A DNA stretch of 64,000 bases, taken from 2-02-FULL-55-14 sp964581115. GTDB lineage: Bacteria > Bacteroidota > Ignavibacteria > UBA10030. Shown in pieces: positions 41,565-48,739 of this stretch (its first letter is position 1; each line of letters starts with the position of its first letter). Both the position numbers and the translations under genes were made by a program. The stretch is taken from contig CAZOMY010000003.1 in assembly GCA_964581115.1 (NCBI GenBank), positions 62,001-126,000 of the forward strand, in the 5' to 3' direction. The notes beneath the pieces are model-generated. The model searched no databases. It was given only the letters and a program-made list of their open reading frames with translations, and was not told the origin of the DNA.

Positions 41565-43042
41565 CCGGCACTTCTACGACCACCATGGATGCGCCGCTCC
41601 AGATCCTCTCACTCGAGGACGACGCCACCGACTTTGATCTGATCTGCCACACCCTCCGGAAGGAGGGGCTCACGTTCGACATTGTGCGCGTGCAGACCGA
41701 GCGTGAGCTGCTCGCTGCACTCGACAGCCGTCGCTTTGACATCGTTCTTTCTGATTACTCTCTTCCGTCCTACAACGGCATAGCGGCTCTGCATGCCATC
41801 CGCGGCCGCGCCCCCGACCTGCCATTTATCTTTGTCTCCGGAGCCCTTGGCGAGGAGGTAGCCATTAGCTCCCTCCGAACGGGTGCGACGGACTACGTTC
41901 TCAAAGACAAGCTCAGCCGTTTGGGACCTGCCGTTCGGCGGGCCATTGAGGAGACCCGGCATCGATTGGCGGGACGTCAGGCCCAAGAGGCACTGGAGGA
42001 GAGCGAGGACCGGTATCGTCGTCTCGTGGAGCACTCGGCCGACCTCGTGGCGGAGCTGGATGCCTCCGGAGTGGTGCAGTACGCCAGCCCCAACTTCCTC
42101 CTTCAGCTCGGGGTCGATCCCTCCTCCCTCGTCGGCGCTCCGATCAGTAAGGGCTTTCATCCCGACGATCAAGCGGCGCTTCGCAAGCAGCTTGAGGAAG
42201 CAAGGCCGCGGGGGGAGTTCCGTTATCGCGATGCTTCAAGCAATTGGCACTGGCTCGAGGTCTCCGGACAGCGCTTTCACAACAGGATGGGTGTGGAACG
42301 CGTGGTCCTGGTTGCGCGGGATGTCACGCAGCGCAAGGAAGACGAGCGTGAATTGGCCGCCCAGCGACGACAATTACAGCTGTTCACCGAGCGCTTGGAG
42401 CGGGAACGCGAGGCCGAGCGGATGCGCATTTCGCGCGAGATCCACGATGAACTGGGACAGATGCTGACGGTCTTGAAGTTTGACCTCAGCTGGCTTAAGT
42501 TGAACTACGCTCAGGGGGGGAAGGCGGTCGGCGAGCGACTGGACCAAGTCCTCGAATCGCTCCAGGAATCGCTCGGCTCGGTCAAACGGATCGCCCGTGA
42601 GTTGCGACCGCCGCAATTGGATGCGTTGGGGTTGGGAGGCGCCCTGCAGTACGACGTCGCTCAATTCACCAAAAAGCTCGGTATCAGGGCCATCGTCACG
42701 ATCGACCCGCCGGAGATCGCGATGGAGCGCGACCTGGCGCTTGCGCTGTACCGGGTGTTTCAAGAAGCGCTGACGAACATTGCACGGCACGCACATGCCC
42801 GCTTCGTGGAAGTGGACCTTCGAAAAGTCGAAGGTGCCATTCAACTGAGAGTGCGCGATGACGGCCGCGGGATCAATACGGCCGAGTTGCAGGGAACAGC
42901 GTCGCTCGGTCTTGTCGGGATGCGCGAACGGGTCCGGCCATGGAACGGCCGGATCACGATCACCGGCCGAAAGAACCATGGCACCACGGTCCTCGTCGAG
43001 ATCCCTGTGGATGCCGCACAGCAAGGAGCGTCACCGTCATGA
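41561..43042 (+). CDS. REC-PAS histidine kinase of the NarX/DesK (HisKA_3) type
   Basis: A 493-residue cytoplasmic kinase. N-terminal receiver (ILSLEDDATDFDLICHTL, LSDYSLPSYNGIAAL, YVLKD; residues about 13-130), PAS with PAC (145-270), a coiled coil, then HisKA_3 with phospho-acceptor His in RMRISREIHDELGQMLTVLK and a HATPase (ARHAHARFVEVDL, DDGRGINTAEL, SLGLVGMRERV). HisKA_3 kinases normally pair with LuxR/NarL-type regulators, and one overlaps its stop by 4 bp. TTG start at 41561 is coupled to the previous gene and has GGAG upstream; ATG 41585 is the alternative. Confidence 0.88.
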   Translation: MTGTSTTTMDAPLQILSLEDDATDFDLICHTLRKEGLTFDIVRVQTERELLAALDSRRFDIVLSDYSLPSYNGIAALHAIRGRAPDLPFIFVSGALGEEVAISSLRTGATDYVLKDKLSRLGPAVRRAIEETRHRLAGRQAQEALEESEDRYRRLVEHSADLVAELDASGVVQYASPNFLLQLGVDPSSLVGAPISKGFHPDDQAALRKQLEEARPRGEFRYRDASSNWHWLEVSGQRFHNRMGVERVVLVARDVTQRKEDERELAAQRRQLQLFTERLEREREAERMRISREIHDELGQMLTVLKFDLSWLKLNYAQGGKAVGERLDQVLESLQESLGSVKRIARELRPPQLDALGLGGALQYDVAQFTKKLGIRAIVTIDPPEIAMERDLALALYRVFQEALTNIARHAHARFVEVDLRKVEGAIQLRVRDDGRGINTAELQGTASLGLVGMRERVRPWNGRITITGRKNHGTTVLVEIPVDAAQQGASPS

Positions 43043-43671
43043 TCAAGGTCCTCATTGCCGATGACCATCCCGTCGTCCGGCGCGGGTTGAAAAACATCCT
43101 TAAGGAAGCGAGCGATATCGAGGTCGCCGGAGAGGCTGGGGACGGCCTGGAGGTACTCGAAAAAGTGCGCGGAGAGGAGTACGACGTTCTCATTCTCGAC
43201 CTTACCATGCCGAAGCTCGACGGCCTTGAAACGATCGGACGGTTGAAATCGGAGCAACCCGACCTCGGCATCCTGGTCCTGAGCATGAATCCAGAGGAGG
43301 TGTTCGGCATGCGGGCCTTGCGGCTGGGTGCATCGGGCTATCTGTCGAAGGACAGCGCTCCTGAGCAGCTCATCACGGCCATTCGTCGCATTGCGGCGGG
43401 CAAGGTCTACGTCTCCGAAGGGCTGGCTGAATCCTTGGCGCTGAATGTGAGCAAGGGCTCGCCCAAGATGCCGCACGAGACCTTGTCGGACCGTGAGTAT
43501 CAGATCATGCTGATGCTGGCGCGGGGACGGTCGTTGAAGGAGATCGCCGCAGAGCTCTCCCTGAGCGTCAAAACGGTGAGCACGCACCGTACGCATATCC
43601 TCGAAAAGCTCAACATGGAGAACAACGCGCAGATCGTGACCTACGCGCTCCACAATAAACTGCTTTCGTAG
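43039..43671 (+). CDS. NarL/FixJ-family response regulator
   Basis: A 210-residue transcription factor. Receiver (VLIADDHPVVRRGLKNIL, LILDLTMPKLDGLETI, GYLSKDSAPEQLI) followed by a LuxR/GerE helix-turn-helix (LSDREYQIMLMLARGRSLKE then IAAELSLSVKTVSTHRTHIL). Members of this class bind as dimers to inverted heptamers with a 2-bp centre. Exactly that geometry occurs eight times in the 360 bp directly after its stop codon, and upstream of other signalling genes. Start overlaps the kinase stop (ATGA). It is the best candidate for the local chemotaxis regulator. Confidence 0.92.
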   Translation: MIKVLIADDHPVVRRGLKNILKEASDIEVAGEAGDGLEVLEKVRGEEYDVLILDLTMPKLDGLETIGRLKSEQPDLGILVLSMNPEEVFGMRALRLGASGYLSKDSAPEQLITAIRRIAAGKVYVSEGLAESLALNVSKGSPKMPHETLSDREYQIMLMLARGRSLKEIAAELSLSVKTVSTHRTHILEKLNMENNAQIVTYALHNKLLS

Positions 43672-43680
43672 CCCGCCTTT

Positions 43681-43716
43681 ATCAGAATCTTCCTACCGGG
43701 ATAGGACTTTTCCTAT
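43681..43716 (+). repeat. 7-2-7 palindrome pair A
   Basis: Site A1 ATCAGAA-TC-TTCCTAC (43681-43696) and site A2 ATAGGAC-TT-TTCCTAT (43701-43716), 20 bp from start to start. A2 is extended to a 24-bp near-perfect inverted repeat (CGGG...CCCG, 43697-43720). A1 starts 10 bp after the regulator's stop codon. Confidence 0.8.
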
Positions 43717-43753
43717 CCCGGTCTGATGTACAGTCCTCCGCAACGTCGCCCGC

Positions 43754-43789
43754 ATCAGAACTTTCCTACCCGCATCAGAGATTTCTGAT
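43754..43789 (+). repeat. 7-2-7 palindrome pair B
   Basis: Site B1 ATCAGAA-CT-TTCCTAC (43754-43769) and site B2 ATCAGAG-AT-TTCTGAT (43774-43789), again 20 bp apart. B2 is the copy with the variant half-site on both arms. Confidence 0.8.
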
Positions 43790-43826
43790 AACGCATCCCC
43801 TGGTCACTCCCTTTTCGACCAAGGAC

Positions 43827-43862
43827 ATCAGAAGATTCCTATGCGCATAGGAATCTTCCTAT
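43827..43862 (+). repeat. 7-2-7 palindrome pair C
   Basis: Site C1 ATCAGAA-GA-TTCCTAT (43827-43842) and site C2 ATAGGAA-TC-TTCCTAT (43847-43862), 20 bp apart. C2 is the best match to the symmetric consensus. The pair shares the flank ATGCGCAT between sites. Confidence 0.82.
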
Positions 43863-43995
43863 GCGACCGCGTCCCGGACCCGTCAGGGCTACCACCCGCA
43901 TGGCCGAATCTCCTCCATTCTCGCCACGTCGGCCGGTGAACGTTCAACCGATCTATACCCAAAGATGTCATCCTCCGGAGGCCACGTTGGGTGGC

Positions 43996-44031
43996 CTGGG
44001 AACACTCCTATCAGGATAGGAAATCTCTGAT
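43996..44031 (+). repeat. 7-2-7 palindrome pair D
   Basis: Site D1 CTGGGAA-CA-CTCCTAT (43996-44011, weaker) and site D2 ATAGGAA-AT-CTCTGAT (44016-44031), 20 bp apart. It keeps the spacing of pairs A-C despite sequence drift in D1. Confidence 0.7.
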
Positions 44032-44104
44032 GTCGACAGCGATCCGGCCGGCGCTCCCGGACCTCACAAATGCTGACACCACCTCATCCGAAGAGTGTCC
44101 GTGT

Positions 44105-44120
44105 CTCGGATTCATCTCAC
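44105..44120 (+). promoter_or_regulatory. Degenerate 7-2-7 site upstream of the MCP promoter
   Basis: CTCGGAT-TC-ATCTCAC matches the cheY-upstream copy at 9 of 14 arm positions. On sequence alone it would be dismissed, but it ends exactly 20 bp before GATACT (44141-44146), as the clear copy does at cheY. Confidence 0.35.
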
Positions 44121-44140
44121 GCCACAATCGTCCCGTCTCT

Positions 44141-44172
44141 GATACTGTCGAGATGGGGGCTCTGCTAAATTG
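44141..44172 (+). promoter_or_regulatory. Candidate MCP promoter (GATACT-N19-TAAATTG)
   Basis: GATACT 44141-44146 and TAAATTG 44166-44172 inside TGCTAAATTGGG. The -33 TTG is missing. The same hexamer, spacing and -7 type occur upstream of cheY at 51612-51643. Predicted leader is about 68 nt to ATG 44246. Confidence 0.5.
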
Positions 44173-44245
44173 GGTCCGTTGATTCGTGGAGACGGACAAC
44201 AAAATGATCGATTGAATCCGAGCGCTCGTACCCCTGAGACACCAC

Positions 44246-45976
44246 ATGCGACCTCTGAGCAACCTGCGGACCTGGTTTTTGGATCTGAAGATCCGGACAA
44301 AACTCGGCATCGCCACGCTTGGCGCCATCTCGATCAGCGTCGGGGTGGGCGTGACCGGTCTGGTGACCATTGAATGGATGGCCACGAATGTCACAACGAA
44401 TTACAGGCATGAGATCGAACATCGCGATGTGTTGAAAGAATTGTCCGAACGCTTCCGCCTCCACCATGTCAATGTGCTCACCTCGATCCTTCTGAGACAA
44501 GGCGGTACCGCGGACGCGACCCGATCTCAAGAGGAGTTGTTGGAAGCACTGCGCAGGGTCAAAGGAGTCATGTCGCATGAAGACGAACGCGCGATCTTTG
44601 CCCGGGTCGAGCAACAGATGACCGCGTATCTGGGGGCGATGCACGATCTCCGCTCGGCGGTCGAGCTTCGTCAAACCGCCTCCCTTCCCGCGATCCTGAA
44701 CGGCCCCATGGCGACCAGCGTCGGAGCGATCCAGTCCGACCTGGACCGACTGACGGAGATCTCAAACCGCGATGGCGCTACGTTCATCACTGAGGCGGCC
44801 GTCGTCACCGATCGTGCGCGATCGATCACGATCGGCCTCGTGCTCTTTATGATCGTCTCCGGTGCGATGGCCGGTGTCTGGATCGTGCGGTCGATCGCCG
44901 GGCCGGTCGGGCAGATCGTCGGGAGCATCCAGACGGCCGATCTCCACACGCGGTTCGACGCCGACCGAAAAGATGAGATCGGCGACCTGATGCGTTCATT
45001 CAACTCTTTCACCGACACGGTCAAGGATACGCTGTTACGTGTGGGCGAGGCCTCGGCAGCGGTGGCCAGCGCCGCCGCGGAGATCTCGGCGAGCACGGAG
45101 CAGATGGCCGCTGGAGCTCAGGAGCAGAGCGCGCAGGTCATCGAGGTGAGCGCCGCGGTTGAGGAGATGAGCAAGACGATCCTGGAAAACTCGCGCAATG
45201 CCACGGTCACCGCTGAGACCGCCCGCGAAGCACAGCACGCCGCGTTGGACGGAGGCCGGGTGGTCGGACAAGGTGTGGACGGAATGCGGCGGATCGTGGA
45301 GGTCGTGAGAACGTCGGCCGAGACCGTGAGGTCGTTGGGTCAGTCGAGCGCCCAGATCGGCAGGATCGTGGCGGTCATCGACGACATCGCCGACCAGACC
45401 AACCTGCTGGCGCTGAATGCCGCCATCGAGGCCGCGCGTGCCGGAGAGCAGGGCCGCGGCTTCGCGGTCGTCGCGGACGAGGTGCGCCGGCTCGCCGAGC
45501 GAACGACGACGGCCACGAAGGAGATCGCGGAGATGATCCGCCGCATCCAGAGTGACACGACGAGCGCTGTCTCGACGATCGAGCGCGGCGTCCGCGACGT
45601 CGACAACAGCATGACGATGGCCGATGCGGCGGGCACTTCGCTTCGGGAGATCGAGACGATCTCACGACGGGTCTCCGACATGGTCCTTCAGATCTCGTCG
45701 GCCAGCGAACAGCAGGCGCGGACGAGCGAACAGATCGCCAAGAGTGTTGATGGGATCAGCAGCGTCACACAAGAAACGGCCACGGGACTGCAACAGGTGG
45801 CCCGAACGGCCGAAGATCTCAACCGCCTGACCGAGAACCTGGAATCGTTGATGACCCGATTCCGGCTTACGGCGTCGATGAGGCCGGAACCGCCGCGCGA
45901 ATCGATCGGCGACCTGGCGGTCCGCGCCAACGGCCACGTCGTCCCCCGGACGACCTCACGCGTCACCCCGTCTTAA
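44246..45976 (+). CDS. Methyl-accepting chemotaxis protein with four-helix-bundle-type sensor
   Basis: A 576-residue membrane chemoreceptor. TM1 (about 18-38), helical periplasmic domain (40-188) of the 4HB_MCP kind, TM2 (190-212), HAMP (213-265) and the cytoplasmic methyl-accepting helical hairpin. Its tip VIDDIADQTNLLALNAAIEA, then ARAGEQGRGFAVVADEVRRL, binds CheA and CheW. No C-terminal CheR-tethering pentapeptide. It opens the core che run and is preceded by the paired palindromes. The signalling domain is very similar to that of the second MCP at 47102. Confidence 0.95.
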   Translation: MRPLSNLRTWFLDLKIRTKLGIATLGAISISVGVGVTGLVTIEWMATNVTTNYRHEIEHRDVLKELSERFRLHHVNVLTSILLRQGGTADATRSQEELLEALRRVKGVMSHEDERAIFARVEQQMTAYLGAMHDLRSAVELRQTASLPAILNGPMATSVGAIQSDLDRLTEISNRDGATFITEAAVVTDRARSITIGLVLFMIVSGAMAGVWIVRSIAGPVGQIVGSIQTADLHTRFDADRKDEIGDLMRSFNSFTDTVKDTLLRVGEASAAVASAAAEISASTEQMAAGAQEQSAQVIEVSAAVEEMSKTILENSRNATVTAETAREAQHAALDGGRVVGQGVDGMRRIVEVVRTSAETVRSLGQSSAQIGRIVAVIDDIADQTNLLALNAAIEAARAGEQGRGFAVVADEVRRLAERTTTATKEIAEMIRRIQSDTTSAVSTIERGVRDVDNSMTMADAAGTSLREIETISRRVSDMVLQISSASEQQARTSEQIAKSVDGISSVTQETATGLQQVARTAEDLNRLTENLESLMTRFRLTASMRPEPPRESIGDLAVRANGHVVPRTTSRVTPS

Positions 45977-45989
45977 CAGAGGAGCAGCC

Positions 45990-46481
45990 ATGTCCACCGT
46001 AACGCAACCAGCCGCCCACGCCACTTCCGCCGAGGAACTGCTGCAACTCGTCAGTTTCCACATCGGGTCGGAAGAATTCGGACTCGACATCCTGCGGGTG
46101 CAGGAGATCAACCGCATGGTCGAGATCACCCGGGTGCCGAATGCACCGCCGTTCGTGAGCGGGGTGATCAACCTGCGCGGCCGTGTCATTCCCATCGTCG
46201 ACCTGCGGGAGCGGTTCGGGCTCAGCAAGAAGGAGAACGACAAGAACACCCGTATCATCGTCGTTGAACTCAAGGGGCGCGTCGTCGGATTCGTCGTCGA
46301 CAGCGTGCAGGAGGTTCTCCGCATTCCGAAACGCATCACCGAGCCGCCGCCGCCGATGGTCGCCGGTATCGGGTCCGAATACATCACCGCCGTCGGCAAG
46401 CTCGAAGACCGCCTGCTGATCCTGATCGACCTCGAGCGGATCCTGACGTCCACGGAGCAAGCACAACTCACCGCGGCCTGA
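45990..46481 (+). CDS. cheW: Chemotaxis scaffold protein CheW
   Basis: A 163-residue CheW coupling receptors to CheA. Core strands LLQLVSFHIGSEEFGLDILR, VQEINRMVEITRVPNAPPFV, SGVINLRGRVIPIVDLRERF and GFVVDSVQEVLRIPKR are typical. An AGAGGAGCAG Shine-Dalgarno precedes ATG 45990, 13 bp after the MCP stop. Only CheW in the window; CheA carries its own CheW-like domain. Confidence 0.97.
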   Translation: MSTVTQPAAHATSAEELLQLVSFHIGSEEFGLDILRVQEINRMVEITRVPNAPPFVSGVINLRGRVIPIVDLRERFGLSKKENDKNTRIIVVELKGRVVGFVVDSVQEVLRIPKRITEPPPPMVAGIGSEYITAVGKLEDRLLILIDLERILTSTEQAQLTAA

Positions 46482-46518
46482 CCAGCCGCCGCGTCCATCG
46501 GTCATGAAGGAGATGAAA

Positions 46519-47070
46519 ATGAAAACGATCGCTCGCACTCTCTGCCTGGGGGCGTTCTTGCTGATCTCGGCTGGAATGACCGTTGAAGTGTCCGGTCAGG
46601 CCAAAGCCGCCTTCGGCCAGCAGCTCTTCCTGCTGAAATCGCTCAAGCCGGGCGTCAAGACGGTCGGCGTCATGGGGGCGGCCCTTACCGATGCCGACGT
46701 CCAGTCGCTGACGCGGGCCGGCATGGGGATCGGTCTGACGGTGGTCGTGGCCCGGCCGGGGAATGCCCGCGACGTGGCGGTGCTTTACAAGAAGCTGATC
46801 AGCGAGAGCAAGGCCGAAATGCTGCTCGTCACGGCGGGCGGGGGACCATGGTTCGAAGAGGCGAGCGTGGAGTATCTGCGTGAGAACGCCGTCCTCGACC
46901 GGGTCGGGCTGTGCGTTCCCACCAAGGATCAACTGACGGGCGGCGCCCTCTGCTGCATCCAAAGCGAGGGCGGCAAGCTCGTCGTCCACGTCAATCAGAA
47001 AGTGGCGAACGTCGTCGGCGCGGCCGTGCCGTCGGAACAGAGCGGTTCGATCGCCTACGTAGTCCAGTAG
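46519..47070 (+). CDS. Exported protein between CheW and MCP2, periplasmic-binding/YfiR-like
   Basis: A 183-residue exported protein. Three in-frame ATGs exist (46504, 46513, 46519); the last is chosen because AAGGAG at 46507-46512 is correctly spaced only for it, and it gives a clean signal peptide (MKTIARTLCLGAFLLISAGM). The mature part has LKPGVKTVGVMGAALTDADV and a C-terminal GGALCCIQSEGGKLVVHVNQ, distantly recalling ABC_sub_bind (PF04392) and YfiR (DUF4154) proteins. Two adjacent Cys are present. It probably senses a ligand for the adjacent receptors; this is inference. Confidence 0.65.
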   Translation: MKTIARTLCLGAFLLISAGMTVEVSGQAKAAFGQQLFLLKSLKPGVKTVGVMGAALTDADVQSLTRAGMGIGLTVVVARPGNARDVAVLYKKLISESKAEMLLVTAGGGPWFEEASVEYLRENAVLDRVGLCVPTKDQLTGGALCCIQSEGGKLVVHVNQKVANVVGAAVPSEQSGSIAYVVQ

Positions 47071-47101
47071 CCCAATCACGGTGCGGCACAAGGAGCGATC
47101 C

Positions 47102-48739
47102 ATGAAGATCCAGACCAAGATCCAGATGATGACCCTGGCCCTGCTGGCGATGCTGGCGGTGTCGTTGTCGGTCGTGTTCAGCCTGCTCATGAACAATGTC
47201 ATCGAGGCCGAGTTCAGGAAGCGCGGGGCCTCGGTCGTTTCGGAGCTGGCATCGAACGGACGGATGGGCGTGCTCATGCAGGATTCGAGCCAGCTCGCTT
47301 CGCTCGTCGAGTCGGTGATGTCGTCCGCCGACGTGCGCTACGTCGCGCTCCTGGATGCCGGACAGACAAAGATCATCGAACGGGGCCGCTCGGCCGGTCT
47401 GGCCGTCGACGGCGAGCGCGTCGGAGAGGTCACGTGGGCCTCGCTCTCGGATGAGCAGGGGAACGATCGGGCTCAATTCCAGACGCCCGTATATTCTCGG
47501 AGCGGCGGAGCGCCCATCGGCACGGCGCGCGTCGAGATCTCCCTGGAATCGGTGAGCGCCACCCGCACCTCTGCGATGCTGTGGTCTATCCTGATCTCAT
47601 CGGCCTTCCTTCTCATGGCCCTGGGGGCCACGATGATGCTCGGCCGCGTCCTCAAGCCCCTGAAAGACCTGGCCGAGAAGGCCGAGTTGATCGCGGCCGG
47701 AGACCTGACGGTCGACATCGTCAGCACCTCGAACGATGAGGTGGGACAACTCTCGGCGTCATTCATGAGCATGGTGGAGCGTCTTCGCGGGACGATCGGG
47801 CGGCTTGTCGAAGCTTCCGCGGCCGTGGCCAGCGCTTCAGCCGAGATCTCGGCGAGCACGGAAGAGATGGCGGCGGGTGCTCGCGAGCAGACGAGTCAGG
47901 TGAGCGCCGTGGCCGCCTCCGTGGAGCATCTCTCGCGCACGACCGCCGACAACTCGAAGGGCGCCGTCAGCACGGCGGAGTCGGCTCGAGGAGCGCGGGC
48001 ATCGGCCGAAGAAGGCGGTAAGGTCGTCGAACTCTCGGTCCAGAGCATGAAGCGTATCGCACAGGTTGTCCAGGCGTCGGCCGAGACCGTCCGTACGCTG
48101 GGCCGGTCGAGCGCGCAGATCGGACAGATCATTTCGGTGATCGACGACATTGCCGACCAGACGAATCTGCTGGCGTTGAACGCGGCGATCGAGGCCGCAC
48201 GCGCGGGCGAGCAAGGTCGCGGCTTTGCAGTCGTCGCTGATGAGGTGCGCAAGCTTGCCGAGCGGACCACCACCGCGACGAAAGAGATCGCCGACATGAT
48301 CCAGAAGATCCAGAACGACACAGGAGAGGCCGTCCGGTCGATGGAGCAAGGAACGACCGAGGTCGACAACGGCATCAGGCTGGCCGACGCGGCCGGCTCA
48401 TCGCTGCGCGGCATTGTATCGATGTCGCAGACCGTCACGGACATGGTGGCACAGATCGCCTCGGCCAGCGAATTGCAGGCCTCGGCGAGCGAGCAGATCT
48501 CGAAGAGCGTCGACGGCATCAGTAGCGTGGCCCGCGAGACGGCCACGGGCATTCAGCAGATCGCGCGCACGGCCGAAGACCTGAACCGGCTCACTGAGAA
48601 TCTTCAGGAACTCATCGGTCAGTTCCGCTTGAAAGGCGAGTCAACGTCGTCCGAGCGTCCCTCTTTCAAGGCGGGCTTGGCTTCGCGACCGGCTCGGCGT
48701 GCCATTTCACAGGTTGAACTGGAAGCGCGGCATGCCTGA
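47102..48739 (+). CDS. Methyl-accepting chemotaxis protein with small periplasmic sensor
   Basis: A 545-residue chemoreceptor. ATG 47102 (MKIQTKIQMMTLALLAMLAV) was chosen over an earlier in-frame ATG at 47081 because AAGGAG sits 8 nt upstream. TM1 (8-30), sensor domain of about 120 residues, TM2 (155-178), HAMP (180-232) and a signalling hairpin with tip VIDDIADQTNLLALNAAIEA. The last 8 bases overlap the HEAT-repeat gene. Distinct sensor from the first MCP but a near-identical tip, so both likely join the same array. Confidence 0.95.
   Translation: MKIQTKIQMMTLALLAMLAVSLSVVFSLLMNNVIEAEFRKRGASVVSELASNGRMGVLMQDSSQLASLVESVMSSADVRYVALLDAGQTKIIERGRSAGLAVDGERVGEVTWASLSDEQGNDRAQFQTPVYSRSGGAPIGTARVEISLESVSATRTSAMLWSILISSAFLLMALGATMMLGRVLKPLKDLAEKAELIAAGDLTVDIVSTSNDEVGQLSASFMSMVERLRGTIGRLVEASAAVASASAEISASTEEMAAGAREQTSQVSAVAASVEHLSRTTADNSKGAVSTAESARGARASAEEGGKVVELSVQSMKRIAQVVQASAETVRTLGRSSAQIGQIISVIDDIADQTNLLALNAAIEAARAGEQGRGFAVVADEVRKLAERTTTATKEIADMIQKIQNDTGEAVRSMEQGTTEVDNGIRLADAAGSSLRGIVSMSQTVTDMVAQIASASELQASASEQISKSVDGISSVARETATGIQQIARTAEDLNRLTENLQELIGQFRLKGESTSSERPSFKAGLASRPARRAISQVELEARHA

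Larger units (their letters stand above)
43672..44245 (+). promoter_or_regulatory. 574-bp regulatory region between narL-type gene and the first MCP
   Basis: The only gene-free stretch over 300 bp. It holds four pairs of a 16-bp 7-2-7 palindrome (43681-44031), one degenerate copy at 44105-44120, and a GATACT-N19-TAAATTG promoter core for the MCP gene (44141-44172). A 63-codon ORF at 43991-44182 overlaps the sites and shows no recognisable features. No tRNA, terminator or mobile element was found here. Confidence 0.75.

Noticed and set aside
43681..43862. REP-type mobile hairpins or a small RNA
   Set aside because: The motif also occurs singly at two distant promoters at a fixed distance from the -33 box, which fits DNA-binding sites better; a structured RNA was not excluded entirely.
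43681..44031. CRISPR array, because of regularly spaced short repeats
   Set aside because: Repeats are 16-bp palindromes with only 4 bp between paired copies and irregular gaps between pairs, without unique 30-bp spacers or cas genes.
44141..44172. Flagellar sigma-28 (FliA) promoter for the MCP gene
   Set aside because: No TAAA-N15-GCCGATAA pattern; the -7 box is TAnnTTG-like instead.
43991..44182. 63-codon plus-strand ORF in the regulatory region
   Set aside because: It overlaps palindrome pair D and the MCP promoter, has no Shine-Dalgarno and no recognisable motif.
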